Assembly: GCA_005503055.1 (NCBI GenBank)
Contig: SCOX01000012.1
Location: 42,423-106,422, forward strand
Direction: 5' to 3'
DNA length: 64,000 bases
DNA from: Lysobacteraceae bacterium P
GTDB taxonomy: Bacteria > Pseudomonadota > Gammaproteobacteria > Xanthomonadales > Xanthomonadaceae
The notes beneath the pieces are model-generated. The model had not been told where the DNA came from and did no database searches. It worked only from the letters and a program-made list of their open reading frames with translations. Shown here piece by piece: positions 1 to 7,665 of the stretch. The number at the start of each line of letters is the position of its first letter. Position 1 is the stretch's first letter. A program made the position numbers and the translations under genes.

Positions 1-714
1 CCGCAACCGCTGCCGGAGCCCGTACCGCAGGACTCGGTCGCGCCGCCGCAGAAGCAGGCACAGGATTTCATCCCGGTGCCCGACACCGAGAACCAGGAAG
101 CCGTGGTCGAAACTCCGACCCCGACGCCGGCCGAAGAAAAGAAGGCGCAGGAGCTCAAGCGCAAGCAGGACCAGGTCGATCTGACCGAGCAGAAGCGCCA
201 GCAGGAAGTCGAGCAGCAACGCCGCATGGCCGAGCAGCAGGAGCAGGAGCGTCAGCAGAAGCTCGCCGAGATCCGCAAGAAGCGCGAGCAGGCCGCACGC
301 GAGGCCAACCTGGCCGAACAACGCCTGCGCCAGATCGCCGACGTGCGGACCCGCCAGTCCTCCCCCGAGACCGCCCCGAGCAGTGGCAGCGACTCCGCCA
401 GCCCGCCGCCGGGCAACAACGGCGTCGATACCGGCCTGAAGGCCCGCTACGCCGCGGCGCTGCAGGAGGCGATCCTCGCCAAGTGGACCCGCCCGGAGAC
501 GGTGCCGGTGGGATCGCGCTGCACGCTGCTGATCCGCCAGCTCCCGGGCGGGCAGGTGATGAGCGCGGAGGTGTCGTCGCCCTGCGCCTACGATGAGCAG
601 GGCCGGCGTTCGATCGAGGCCGCCGTCCTCAAGGCCCAGCCCCTGCCTTACGCTGGTTTCGAGTCGGTGTTCGCCCGCAACCTGACGTTGAACTTCACGG
701 CTCAGGACCGCTGA
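1..714 (+). CDS. tolA: TolA, cell envelope integrity protein (5' end outside window)
   Basis: The reading frame is open from base 1, so only the C-terminal 237 residues or so are visible. They begin with a Pro-rich stretch, then a long Gln/Glu/Lys/Arg-rich helical coiled coil (about codons 40-115, the TolA periplasmic stalk), a Ser/Gly/Pro linker and a C-terminal TonB-fold domain with two cysteines (SRCTLL and SSPCAY). TolA links the inner-membrane TolQR motor to TolB-Pal during outer-membrane constriction. The tolB, pal and cpoB genes follow on the same strand in the standard order, which fixes the identity. The N-terminal membrane anchor lies upstream of the window. Confidence 0.93.
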   Translation, partial: PQPLPEPVPQDSVAPPQKQAQDFIPVPDTENQEAVVETPTPTPAEEKKAQELKRKQDQVDLTEQKRQQEVEQQRRMAEQQEQERQQKLAEIRKKREQAAREANLAEQRLRQIADVRTRQSSPETAPSSGSDSASPPPGNNGVDTGLKARYAAALQEAILAKWTRPETVPVGSRCTLLIRQLPGGQVMSAEVSSPCAYDEQGRRSIEAAVLKAQPLPYAGFESVFARNLTLNFTAQDR

Positions 715-877
715 CGACGCCTGAACCACCGGGCGCGGTGCCCCACGGAGAACGAAATCGCCCTGCGTGGGTTCAGCTTTGAGGCGGCGTTCACCTGCCG
801 GCGTTAACAATTACAAAGCTGAACGGATTGACCCTACGCCGATTCGCCGTACGCATGGATTGATGACTGGAGTGCCG

Positions 878-2194
878 ATGAAACGATCCCTCGCCTGGCT
901 GGCCTCGTTGCTTGCCGTCCTGCTGCCCCTGTCCGCTGCCGCCCAGCAAGGACTGGAGATCGACATCGTTGGCGGCAACGCCGCGGCGTTGCCGATCGCC
1001 GTCGTCCCCATGCCTTACCAGGGCAGTGCAGCCGCACCGCAGACCGACCTGTCCGAGGTAGTGACCGCCGACCTGGCGCGTTCGGGCCAGTTCCGTCCGT
1101 TGCCGGTCACCGACATCGTCGAGAAGCCCACGCGCGGCGGCGAAATCAACTACCCGACCTGGCGCGCGCTCAACCAGGACTACATCGTGGTCGGCCGCGT
1201 GCTCGACGCCGGCGCCGGCAGCTTCCGCGTGGAGTACGAGCTGTTCGACGTCGCCAAGCAGCAACGCCTGCTCGGCTTCGCGTTGACGGCCCGCGCCAAC
1301 GCCATGCGTGACGTCGCGCACCAGATCGCCGACGCGGTGTACGAAAAGATCACCGGTGTGCGTGGTGCGTTCTTCACCCGCATCGCCTACGTCACCGCCA
1401 CCGGCACCGGCCGCGCCGCGCAGTACGCGTTGATGGTCGCCGACTCCGACGGCTTCAACCCGCAGACCGTCGTGCGTTCGCCCGAACCACTGCTGTCGCC
1501 GTCGTGGAGCCCGGACGGAAATCGTCTGGCCTACGTCAGCTTCGAGGGCGGCAGCTCGTCCATCTACATCCAGAACATCGCCACCGGTGCGCGCGAACTG
1601 GTCGCCAAGTACCGCGGCATCAACGGTGCGCCGTCGTTCTCGCCGGACGGCCGCAGGTTGGCGCTGACGCTCTCGCGTAGCGGCAATCCGGAGATCTACG
1701 TCATGGACCTGGGAAGCAAGGCGCTGACCCAGCTGACCAACCACTTCTCCATCGACACCGAGCCGACCTGGAGTGCCGACGCCAGCACGATCTACTTCAC
1801 TTCCGATCGTGGCGGCCGACCGCAGATCTACTCGGTTCCCTCGAGTGGTGGCAGTGCGACGCGCGTGACCTTCCAGGGCAGCTACAACGCCAGCGCCAGC
1901 GTGTCGGCCGATGGCAAGAAGATCGCCACCGCCCAGGGCGCCGGCAACAACTACCGCATTGCCCTGATGGACAGCACCTTGGGCGCTGCGCGCTGGAGCA
2001 CACTTTCGCCCGGATCTCTCGATGAGTCGCCGAGCTTTGCACCCAACGGCGCGATGATCCTTTATGCTGCGCGCGAGGGCCGCCGGGGCGTGCTCTACGC
2101 CGTTTCGTCCGATGCCCGGGTGCGCCAGCGCCTGGTGCTTGCGGATGGGGACGTGCGTGAGCCCGCCTGGGGGCCGTTCCGTTTGCCGCGTTGA
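878..2194 (+). CDS. tolB: TolB, Tol-Pal periplasmic beta-propeller
   Basis: 438 residues. The chosen ATG has GGAG five bases upstream and is followed directly by a signal peptide ending AAAQQ; the frame is open further upstream to 767, but that extension has no signal-like features. The mature protein has the TolB N-terminal domain (to about residue 165), then WD40-like propeller blades recognisable by repeated SPDG and NPEIYV/RPQIYS motifs. TolB sits in the periplasm, binds Pal through the propeller and TolA through its N-terminus. Length is normal for the family. It lies 163 bases after tolA. Confidence 0.95.
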   Translation: MKRSLAWLASLLAVLLPLSAAAQQGLEIDIVGGNAAALPIAVVPMPYQGSAAAPQTDLSEVVTADLARSGQFRPLPVTDIVEKPTRGGEINYPTWRALNQDYIVVGRVLDAGAGSFRVEYELFDVAKQQRLLGFALTARANAMRDVAHQIADAVYEKITGVRGAFFTRIAYVTATGTGRAAQYALMVADSDGFNPQTVVRSPEPLLSPSWSPDGNRLAYVSFEGGSSSIYIQNIATGARELVAKYRGINGAPSFSPDGRRLALTLSRSGNPEIYVMDLGSKALTQLTNHFSIDTEPTWSADASTIYFTSDRGGRPQIYSVPSSGGSATRVTFQGSYNASASVSADGKKIATAQGAGNNYRIALMDSTLGAARWSTLSPGSLDESPSFAPNGAMILYAAREGRRGVLYAVSSDARVRQRLVLADGDVREPAWGPFRLPR

Positions 2195-2220
2195 TATAAC
2201 GAAAGCGGTGTATTGATAAC
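2191..2220 (+). promoter_or_regulatory. Candidate promoter for pal
   Basis: TTGATA at 2191-2196 and GATAAC at 2215-2220 are separated by 18 bases, overlapping the tolB stop and 48 bases before the pal ATG. An internal pal promoter would fit the much higher amounts of Pal known in other bacteria. Only the sequence match supports it. Confidence 0.33.
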
Positions 2221-2267
2221 AGCTATTTGCCCCGAACTGTCCCACGCCCGATTGACGAGGAACATCA

Positions 2268-2777
2268 ATGAATAACACCACTCGTATCCTGCTCGCCGCC
2301 GTGCTGTGCACCGCGGCTGTGGCCTGCTCCAAGAAGGTCAAGGAAACCCCGCCGGCCGAAACCACGCCGCCGCCGGCCCAGACCGAACAGCCCGCCACCT
2401 CGGGCGTCTACGGCCCGAACGACCTCGACACCGACGCTTGCCTGCGTCAGCGCGTCGTGTACTTCGACTTCGACCAGGACACCCTGCGTCCGGAGTTCCA
2501 GGCCATCGTCGGTTGCCACGCCAAGTACCTGCGTGATCGTCCGTCCTCGCGCATGACCCTCGAAGGCCACGCCGACGAGCGCGGCAGCCGCGAGTACAAC
2601 CTGGGTCTGGGCGAGCGCCGCGGCAATGCCGTGTCGTCGTCCATCCAGGCCAACGGTGGTTCGGGCAGCCAGATCACCGTGACCAGCTACGGCGAAGAGC
2701 GCCCGGTCTGCACGGACTCGAACGAGGACTGCTGGGCCAAGAACCGTCGCGTCGAGATCGTCTACACCGCCAAGTAA
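2268..2777 (+). CDS. pal: Pal, peptidoglycan-associated outer-membrane lipoprotein
   Basis: 169 residues. The signal peptide ends in a loose lipobox (AVAC) with the lipidated Cys at residue 20, then a Pro/Thr-rich linker and a C-terminal OmpA-like peptidoglycan-binding domain: YFDFDQDTLRPE, the signature GHADERGSREYNLGLGERR and NRRVEIVY near the end. Pal tethers the outer membrane to peptidoglycan and is pulled by TolB/TolA during division. GAGGAA lies six bases before the ATG. Two cysteines near residues 149 and 156 (VCTDSNEDCW) could form a disulfide, as in other xanthomonad Pal proteins. Confidence 0.96.
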   Translation: MNNTTRILLAAVLCTAAVACSKKVKETPPAETTPPPAQTEQPATSGVYGPNDLDTDACLRQRVVYFDFDQDTLRPEFQAIVGCHAKYLRDRPSSRMTLEGHADERGSREYNLGLGERRGNAVSSSIQANGGSGSQITVTSYGEERPVCTDSNEDCWAKNRRVEIVYTAK

Positions 2778-2786
2778 TCGGCTCAG

Positions 2787-3590
2787 ATGATCCACAAGAC
2801 CGTACTCGCTCTGGCATTCGCGGCGGCCCTCGGGGTCGCCGCGCCTGCTGTCGCGCAGCGCGCCAGCCTGGCCGACCGCGTGGCTGTCCTCGAACAGCAG
2901 GCGGCCAACAACCAGGGCAACGTCGACCTCCTCAACCAGGTCACGCAGCTGCGCAACGAACTCCAGGCCCTGCGTTCGCAGGTCGAGGAACTGCAGCAGC
3001 AGAACCAGCAACTGCTGCAGAGCTCCAAGGCCCAGTACCTGGACCTGGACGGTCGCATCAACCGGTTGGAAAGCGGCGGGGTCGTCCCGCCCGCTCCCAA
3101 CGCGGCCCCGGCGCCGGCGGGCAAACCCGCCGCGCCGTCGGCCGCCGCCAAGGACCGCCCTCCGGCGGTCTACGGCGACAAGGGCGCCCTGGCCAAAGGC
3201 GCCGACGAGCGCACGGCCTACGACGGCGCCTTCAATGCGCTGAAAGCCGGCGACTACGTCGAATCGGCCCGCCTGTTCCAGGCCTTCATCGAGACCCACC
3301 CGGAAGGTGCCTACACGCCCAACGCGCTCTATTGGCTGGGCGAGAGCTACTACGTCACCCAGAACTACCAGATGGCGCAGGTGCAGTTCCAGTCGCTGCT
3401 GGACCGCTTTCCGACCCACGACAAGGCCCCGGGCGCGATGCTCAAGATCGGCCTGTCGCAGTTCAACCAGAAGCAGGTCGAAGCCGCCGAGCGCACGCTC
3501 GCCGACGTTTCGACGAAGTACCCCGGCACCGACGCCGCCCGTACCGCCAGCGACCGCCTCAACGCGATCCAGCTCGGCCGGCTGCGCTGA
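2787..3590 (+). CDS. cpoB: CpoB (YbgF), Tol-associated TPR protein
   Basis: 267 residues. A signal peptide (cleavage after APAVAQ) is followed by a short trimerising coiled coil (LADRVAVLEQQ onward, Gln-rich to about residue 95), an Ala/Pro linker and C-terminal tetratricopeptide repeats (AYDGAFNALKAGDY, ALYWLGESYYVTQNY, KIGLSQFNQKQ). CpoB coordinates PBP1B activity with Tol-driven outer-membrane constriction in E. coli; the PBP1B gene is also in this window at 21554. It begins nine bases after the pal stop and belongs to the same transcription unit. Confidence 0.93.
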   Translation: MIHKTVLALAFAAALGVAAPAVAQRASLADRVAVLEQQAANNQGNVDLLNQVTQLRNELQALRSQVEELQQQNQQLLQSSKAQYLDLDGRINRLESGGVVPPAPNAAPAPAGKPAAPSAAAKDRPPAVYGDKGALAKGADERTAYDGAFNALKAGDYVESARLFQAFIETHPEGAYTPNALYWLGESYYVTQNYQMAQVQFQSLLDRFPTHDKAPGAMLKIGLSQFNQKQVEAAERTLADVSTKYPGTDAARTASDRLNAIQLGRLR

Positions 3591-3595
3591 TCCGC

Positions 3596-3608
3596 TAAAA
3601 TAGCGGCA
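3596..3608 (+). promoter_or_regulatory. -10 box predicting a leaderless queE transcript
   Basis: TAAAAT at 3596-3601 is a near-consensus -10 box whose expected start point, seven bases downstream, is the A of the queE ATG. There is no ribosome-binding site. CCGCT (3592-3596) and AGCGG (3602-3606) form an inverted repeat around the box. The -35 is poor. Confidence 0.4.
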
Positions 3609-4285
3609 TGAACGCCGTCCCCCTCGATGCGGCCGTCGCATCGCCCGACCGGCTGCGCATCACCGAAATCTTCCTGTCACTGCAGGGCGAAGCCCGTGCG
3701 ATCGGCTGGCCGACCGTTTTCGTGCGCCTGACCGGTTGTCCGCTGCGCTGCCAATACTGCGACACCGCCTATGCCTTCCATGGTGGGGAGTGGCGTCAGA
3801 TCGATGACATCCTCACCGAGGTCGCGGGCCACGGCGCGCGCCATGTCTGCGTCACCGGCGGCGAGCCGCTGGCGCAGAAGCGCTGCGTCGGACTGCTCAA
3901 ACGCCTGTGCGATGAAGGCTACGAAGTCTCGCTGGAAACCTCCGGCGCGATCGACATCGCCGAAGTCGACCCGCGCGTTTCGCGCGTGCTCGACATCAAG
4001 ACGCCGGGCTCGAAGGAAGAACACCGCAACCTGTGGTCGAACCTGCCGCTGCTGACTCCGCACGACCAGGTGAAGTTCGTGATCTGCTCGCGCGAGGACT
4101 ACGACTGGGCGAAGGATGTCGTCGCCCGGCACCGGCTGACGCAGGTCTGCGACGTGCTGTTCTCGCCGAGCTTCACCCAGATCAAGCCGAGCGACCTGGC
4201 CGACTGGATCGTCGCCGACAAGTTGCCGGTGCGCTTCCAGCTGCAGTTGCACAAGATTTTGTGGAACGACGAACCCGGCCGCTGA
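3608..4285 (+). CDS. queE: QueE, 7-carboxy-7-deazaguanine synthase
   Basis: 225 residues, a radical-SAM enzyme converting 6-carboxytetrahydropterin to 7-carboxy-7-deazaguanine in queuosine biosynthesis. The [4Fe-4S] motif CPLRCQYC (Cys-x3-Cys-x2-Cys) is followed by the SAM-binding VTGGEPL segment, and the N-terminus EIFLSLQGE is typical. QueC follows 26 bases downstream and uses its product, so the two form a biosynthetic pair. QueD and QueF are not in the window. Confidence 0.95.
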   Translation: MNAVPLDAAVASPDRLRITEIFLSLQGEARAIGWPTVFVRLTGCPLRCQYCDTAYAFHGGEWRQIDDILTEVAGHGARHVCVTGGEPLAQKRCVGLLKRLCDEGYEVSLETSGAIDIAEVDPRVSRVLDIKTPGSKEEHRNLWSNLPLLTPHDQVKFVICSREDYDWAKDVVARHRLTQVCDVLFSPSFTQIKPSDLADWIVADKLPVRFQLQLHKILWNDEPGR

Positions 4286-4311
4286 GCCGTCTGCGTCCTC
4301 AAGGAAACCTC

Positions 4312-5010
4312 ATGAAGAATGCCGTGGTCCTGGTATCGGGCGGGATGGACTCCGCCGTCGTCGTCGCGATCGCCCGCGAACAGGGGCATGCCGTGCACGC
4401 GCTCAGCGTGCGCTACGGGCAGCGGCATACCTCCGAGCTCGACGCCGCCGATCGCGTGGCGAAATCGCTGGGCGCCGTCGCGCACAAGACGGTCAACGTC
4501 GACCTGCGCAGCATCGGCGGATCGGCGCTCACCGACGAGACGATCTCGGTCCCCACCGACGACGATGGCCATGCGGTCGGGCAGGCGGCGGAGAAGGACG
4601 CCATCCCGGTCACGTACGTCCCGGCGCGCAACACGATCATGCTGTCCGTCGCGCTGGGTTGGGCGGAGGTTCTGGGTGCCAGCGACATCTACTGCGGCGT
4701 CAATGCCGTGGATTATTCGGGCTACCCGGACTGCCGCCCGGAATTCATCGAAGCCTTCGAGAAGCTCGCCAACCTCGCCACCAAGGCCGGTGTCGAATGC
4801 GCCGGCATCCGCGTACACGCCCCGCTGCAGTTCATGAGCAAGGCCGACATCGTGCGCGAAGGCGTGCGCCTGGGCGTGGATTTCGCGCAGACCGTCTCGT
4901 GCTACCAGGCCGACGACGCCGGCCGCGCCTGCGGCCATTGCGATGCCTGCCGTCTGCGCGCCGAAGGGTTCATCGCCGCTGGCGTGCCGGACCCGACGCG
5001 CTACGTCTGA
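4312..5010 (+). CDS. queC: QueC, 7-cyano-7-deazaguanine (preQ0) synthase
   Basis: 232 residues. The N-terminal PP-loop SGGMDSAV binds ATP and activates the carboxylate of 7-carboxy-7-deazaguanine for amidation and dehydration to preQ0. The C-terminal zinc site is visible as [20 protein letters not shown] (four cysteines). The ATG at 4312 is preceded by AAGGAA; the frame is open far upstream inside queE, but that part is a shadow. Same operon as queE. Confidence 0.95.
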   Translation: MKNAVVLVSGGMDSAVVVAIAREQGHAVHALSVRYGQRHTSELDAADRVAKSLGAVAHKTVNVDLRSIGGSALTDETISVPTDDDGHAVGQAAEKDAIPVTYVPARNTIMLSVALGWAEVLGASDIYCGVNAVDYSGYPDCRPEFIEAFEKLANLATKAGVECAGIRVHAPLQFMSKADIVREGVRLGVDFAQTVSCYQADDAGRACGHCDACRLRAEGFIAAGVPDPTRYV

Positions 5011-5052
5011 GACCCCCCGACGCGTCGCCTGCACCGTCACGGCGGCCTGCGT

Positions 5053-5058
5053 TAGAAT
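5053..5058 (+). promoter_or_regulatory. -10 box for tRNA-Lys
   Basis: TAGAAT lies 60 bases before the tRNA and matches the -10 style seen elsewhere in the window. No clear -35 is visible at the right spacing. Confidence 0.35.
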
Positions 5059-5117
5059 GCACGCCCCGGCGCAACGCCGGGCCAGCGCCCGCATAGCGGA
5101 CGCGTCGATTTCCAAGT

Positions 5118-5193
5118 GGGCCGTTAGCTCAGTCGGTAGAGCATCGGACTTTTAATCCGCTGGTCGATGGTTCGAATCCATCACGGCCCACCA
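5118..5193 (+). tRNA. tRNA-Lys, anticodon TTT
   Basis: A 76-base cloverleaf with an encoded CCA end. The acceptor arm GGGCCGT pairs with ACGGCCC, the D stem is GCTC/GAGC, the anticodon loop CTTTTAA (5149-5155) gives TTT at 5151-5153, and the T arm is GATGG-TTCGAAT-CCATC. The outermost anticodon-stem pair appears as a T-C mismatch, with four good pairs inside it. Confidence 0.97.
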
Positions 5194-5420
5194 GTTATTC
5201 CTTCGCATATAGCTCACGACAACGACGTTTGCCGCCGGCGCGAGTTAGTTGGCTGTCAGCCTCAACGAGCGCGGACCTCAAGGCATTCCACGGCTCGCGC
5301 GCAGCTGTATCGTTCCAGCCGGAGCTATGGCATGTCGGTTTCGGCTGCGGCGTCTCAGGCTGCGCGGGCACGCCTACGGCGCGCGGTTTCGATGCTTTGA
5401 ACGTCGACGTTGGCGGAAAC

Positions 5421-5645
5421 AGCGTCGCCCTCGACACTTTATATTTCGCTCGCGACGCTTTCAGTGTCATCGCTGGCGAAAATAACGTCATGCGTGTCGC
5501 GATGGGGTCTGGTGAAAAAAGCGTCGCCGTTGGGGCTTTTTGCGTCGATGGTGTCGCCGAAAGTGTCGGCGTTGACGCTTCTTTCGTCACGCACGACGGA
5601 TACACCGTCGCGACTCACACATTCTGCGTCGTCGCTGCCCCGGAT
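5421..5645 (+). repeat. Tandem array of 42-bp units encoding YadA-head-like 14-residue repeats
   Basis: Five consecutive units start with AGYGTC or a variant: 5421-5462, 5463-5519 (57 bases, one 15-base expansion), 5520-5561, 5562-5603 and 5604-5645. In the plus frame each gives about 14 residues: SVALDTLYFARDAF, a longer unit, SVAVGAFCVDGVAE, SVGVDASFVTHDGY and TVATHTFCVVAAPD. The SVAVGA pattern and period of 14 resemble Hep/Hag (YadA head) repeats. Third-position GC by count is about 60 percent, low for this genome. No signal peptide, start codon or beta-barrel anchor is attached, so it may be a decayed fragment or not protein-coding. Confidence 0.55.
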
Positions 5646-5921
5646 GCCTCGACCGCCAGCGCCGCCCGGGCGAGCGCAGGGGATCCGGTTCTCGCCGTGA
5701 CCAAAACAAGTCGCGTGTCAGATGGCCGCAGCTGCGAGTGATGCGCCGCGCTGACGGACGCGGGGATACGGAGGGCGGGGTGGCTACGTGAGCGCTTGAG
5801 CCGAACGATTCCGGCGGTCGCAGTTGCGCTTCGCAGCGCGGTTTGGGCGGGCTGACGCGCCGTCCGGGCGTTGGTAGTTCCTGCGCGGTGCCAATGACAA
5901 GCGGCAGCTTCCCGCGCTGGT

Positions 5922-5963
5922 GCGATCGCACGCGGCCGCATCGACGCGGCCGCGTGCGATCGC
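5922..5963 (-). terminator. Perfect 18-bp hairpin downstream of hupB
   Basis: Arms 5922-5939 and 5946-5963 are exactly complementary with a six-base loop. It lies just beyond the HU stop codon. No T-run follows on either strand, which is common for high-GC terminators, so efficiency cannot be judged from sequence. Confidence 0.6.
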
Positions 5964-5970
5964 TGGATAC

Positions 5971-6243
5971 TTACTTGAGCGCGTCCTTGAGTGCCTTGCC
6001 CGGCTTGAACGCGGGCACGATCGACGCCGGGATCACGATGTCCTCGCCGGTCTTCGGGTTGCGGCCCGTACGGCTGGCGCGGTTGCGCGCTTCGAAGGTG
6101 CCAAAGCCCACCAGTGCGACGGTCTCGCCGTTCTTCAGGGCGTGGGTCACGGACTCGACCAGCGCGTTCAACGCCGACTCGGCCTGGGACTTGGTGAGCT
6201 GGGAGCGTTCAGCGATGGATTCGACGAGCTGCGCCTTGTTCAT
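5971..6243 (-). CDS. hupB: HU family DNA-binding protein
   Basis: 90 residues starting [12 protein letters not shown], the normal HU length. The DNA-binding arm signature is complete: [23 protein letters not shown], followed by [21 protein letters not shown] is an abundant nucleoid protein that bends DNA. The frame runs far upstream but the ATG at 6243 gives the canonical N-terminus, with AGGAA upstream. Single-gene unit ended by the hairpin at 5922-5963. Confidence 0.96.
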   Translation of the reverse strand: MNKAQLVESIAERSQLTKSQAESALNALVESVTHALKNGETVALVGFGTFEARNRASRTGRNPKTGEDIVIPASIVPAFKPGKALKDALK

Positions 6244-6271
6244 GCGGGTTCCTGTCTTGGAGGGGCTGCGT

Positions 6272-6277
6272 AGCATA
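6272..6277 (-). promoter_or_regulatory. -10 box for hupB
   Basis: TATGCT on the minus strand, 29 bases before the HU ATG. No good -35 is visible. Confidence 0.3.
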
Positions 6278-6383
6278 CAGCCAAGCCCAATCGTCCTTGG
6301 CCGCGACCCCGTTTGCGTGGATCCGACCTGCCCGCCAGCCTCGGGATCGCGGCCCTGTTCCCCATGGCATCGGGCCGAACCTC

Positions 6384-6544
6384 CTAGCTGCGATACCGCA
6401 TGTTGCGATAGAGCAGCATCAGCAGCAGGTCCGAGGCGAGCGCGACGGCGCAGACGTGGACGAACCCGGGAAGGTGTGCGTGCAGCGGGAGCGGCACCAG
6501 GAAAAGCAGGAGGAACAGGATCCGGACTGGAGGAGGGTGACCAT
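6384..6544 (-). pseudogene. Small membrane protein with an apparent one-base frameshift
   Basis: An ATG at 6544 with AGGAG ten bases upstream opens with MVTLL, but its frame soon runs into Cys/Ser-rich sequence. Shifting by one base near 6525 gives a coherent hydrophobic tail ([19 protein letters not shown], then a second hydrophobic stretch ending [14 protein letters not shown]) to a stop at 6384. Joined, this would be a two-helix membrane protein of about 50 residues. Either a base has been lost in the gene or in the sequence. Function unknown. Confidence 0.45.
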
Positions 6545-6655
6545 GGGGGCTCGCTCCTGGCGAGTGGCGTCGTCTCGGTGATGCGAGCGGCGGAGGCTCG
6601 CACGCACCCGCCGGTGGGCAACGCGAAGAAGTCGCTGGCGCGCGGCCTGGGTGCG

Positions 6656-7093
6656 CTATTCGCCGTCGCCGGCCTGGCTTTCCACTGCGGAACTGCTTTG
6701 CGCAAAACGGGGCAGGGGGTCGATGGTGTCGAACCACGGCAGGCGCGAGCGCACCCACACGTGGTCGTCGATGTGGATGCGCGAGGGATCGTCGAGGCTG
6801 CCCACGCACACCTGCACGCGATCGGCGAGGATCGCTTCGCGCATGCCCAGCGTGCTGCCGCAGGTTGGACAGAAACCGCGCTCGGCGTGCGGGGAGGAGC
6901 GATACCAGCTCGGCGGCGCAGCCAGCCATTCGAACGCATCGGCCGGGAAGTGCACGAACGCGAGCGCCGGTGCGCCCGAGTGGCGTCGACACGTCCGGCA
7001 ATGGCAGATCACGCCGCGCAGGACAGGCGCGTGGGCGCGGTAGCGGATGGCACCGCACAGGCAGCCGCCTTCAAAACACGCGTCCTGCGTCAT
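6656..7093 (-). CDS. GFA/CENP-V domain zinc protein (copy 1)
   Basis: 145 residues. The cysteine pattern of the GFA (glutathione-dependent formaldehyde-activating) fold is complete: [20 protein letters not shown] and FCPTCGS. The family binds structural zinc; true formaldehyde-glutathione chemistry is shown only for a few members, so the substrate is unknown. The ATG at 7093 gives the usual short N-terminus; the frame is open further upstream. It follows a paralogue by 22 bases, so the two are probably co-transcribed. Confidence 0.85.
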   Translation of the reverse strand: MTQDACFEGGCLCGAIRYRAHAPVLRGVICHCRTCRRHSGAPALAFVHFPADAFEWLAAPPSWYRSSPHAERGFCPTCGSTLGMREAILADRVQVCVGSLDDPSRIHIDDHVWVRSRLPWFDTIDPLPRFAQSSSAVESQAGDGE

Positions 7094-7115
7094 GTCGCCT
7101 CTCGTCCTTGTCGCG

Positions 7116-7523
7116 TCATGCCGGCGTGCTCGTGCGCGGGTAATGCCGCATCGCTTCGTTGGTCCGTTCCCACGGCAACTTGTGCTCGATCCAGATTTCC
7201 TTGGTCGGCGGGAACTGGTCGGGCGCATCCAGCGTGGCGGTGGTGATGTCGATGCTGTCCACGTCGTCCTTGTGCCGGTAGCTCAACTGCGTGCCGCAGT
7301 TGCCGCAGAAGGTGCGCACGACGTCCGGCGAAGAGCGGTAGCGCACGGGAAGACCGCTGAGGAACACCAAGCTGTCGACATGAAAGGTGGACCACGCGAC
7401 CGACGGCGCGCCGCTGGCCCGCCGGCAACTGCGGCAGTGGCAGATGCTCCGCGACACCGGCGGCGCGGTGGCCCGGTAGCGCACGGCTCCGCACAGGCAG
7501 CCGCCCTCGATGTTCAGACCCAT
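7116..7523 (-). CDS. GFA/CENP-V domain zinc protein (copy 2)
   Basis: 135 residues with the same zinc-binding framework as the next gene: GGCLCGAVRYRA, CHCRSCRR, FCGNCGTQ. GGAGG lies five bases before the ATG at 7523, preferred over an in-frame GTG four codons upstream. First gene of a two-gene unit of tandem paralogues. Only the core motifs are strongly shared, so the duplication is probably old or the copies have different substrates. Confidence 0.87.
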   Translation of the reverse strand: MGLNIEGGCLCGAVRYRATAPPVSRSICHCRSCRRASGAPSVAWSTFHVDSLVFLSGLPVRYRSSPDVVRTFCGNCGTQLSYRHKDDVDSIDITTATLDAPDQFPPTKEIWIEHKLPWERTNEAMRHYPRTSTPA

Positions 7524-7618
7524 GTCGTCCTCCACGGCCCTGACGTGGCGGGGTTTCCGCGGTTATACGGTCCGGCCTGTGTCGGTGGCGCGAGGACGCA
7601 GAACCAGCCGAACCGGCG

Positions 7619-7636
7619 GTCCGGGACGCCCCGGAC
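7619..7636 (-). terminator. Hairpin after recQ
   Basis: GTCCGGG (7619-7625) and CCCGGAC (7630-7636) form a seven-bp GC stem with a four-base loop, 30 bases after the recQ stop. No T-run follows. Confidence 0.4.
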
Positions 7637-7665
7637 GCCTCATTCCCGACGGCGGCCGGGCGGGG

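Larger units (their letters stand above)
5194..5970. other. 777-base region without a convincing gene
   Basis: Between the tRNA 3' end and the HU gene. It contains the 42-bp repeat array (5421-5645) and an 18-bp perfect hairpin (5922-5963). Reading frames stay open on both strands through the array (5229-5741 plus, 5195-5605 minus), but neither has an ATG or a ribosome-binding site at its start. Base composition is noticeably more AT-rich than neighbouring genes. No copy of the tRNA 3' end was noticed that would mark an integrated element. Confidence 0.6.

Noticed and set aside
791..2398. Long minus-strand open frame (535 codons) over tolB and pal
   Set aside because: Antisense shadow of high-GC coding sequence; Arg/Gly/Val-rich with no domain, while tolB and pal are certain.
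4286..4311. preQ1 riboswitch before queC
   Set aside because: The queE-queC gap is only 26 bases, and no preQ1-type pseudoknot with A-rich tail is visible before queE either.
5195..5605. Minus-strand frame across the 42-bp repeats
   Set aside because: Also repetitive (TLFSP-like units) but starts at GTG without ribosome-binding site and shows no family pattern; kept only as an alternative reading in the repeat entry.
5118..5970. Integrated genomic island at tRNA-Lys
   Set aside because: No integrase, no duplicated tRNA end and no mobility genes were found.
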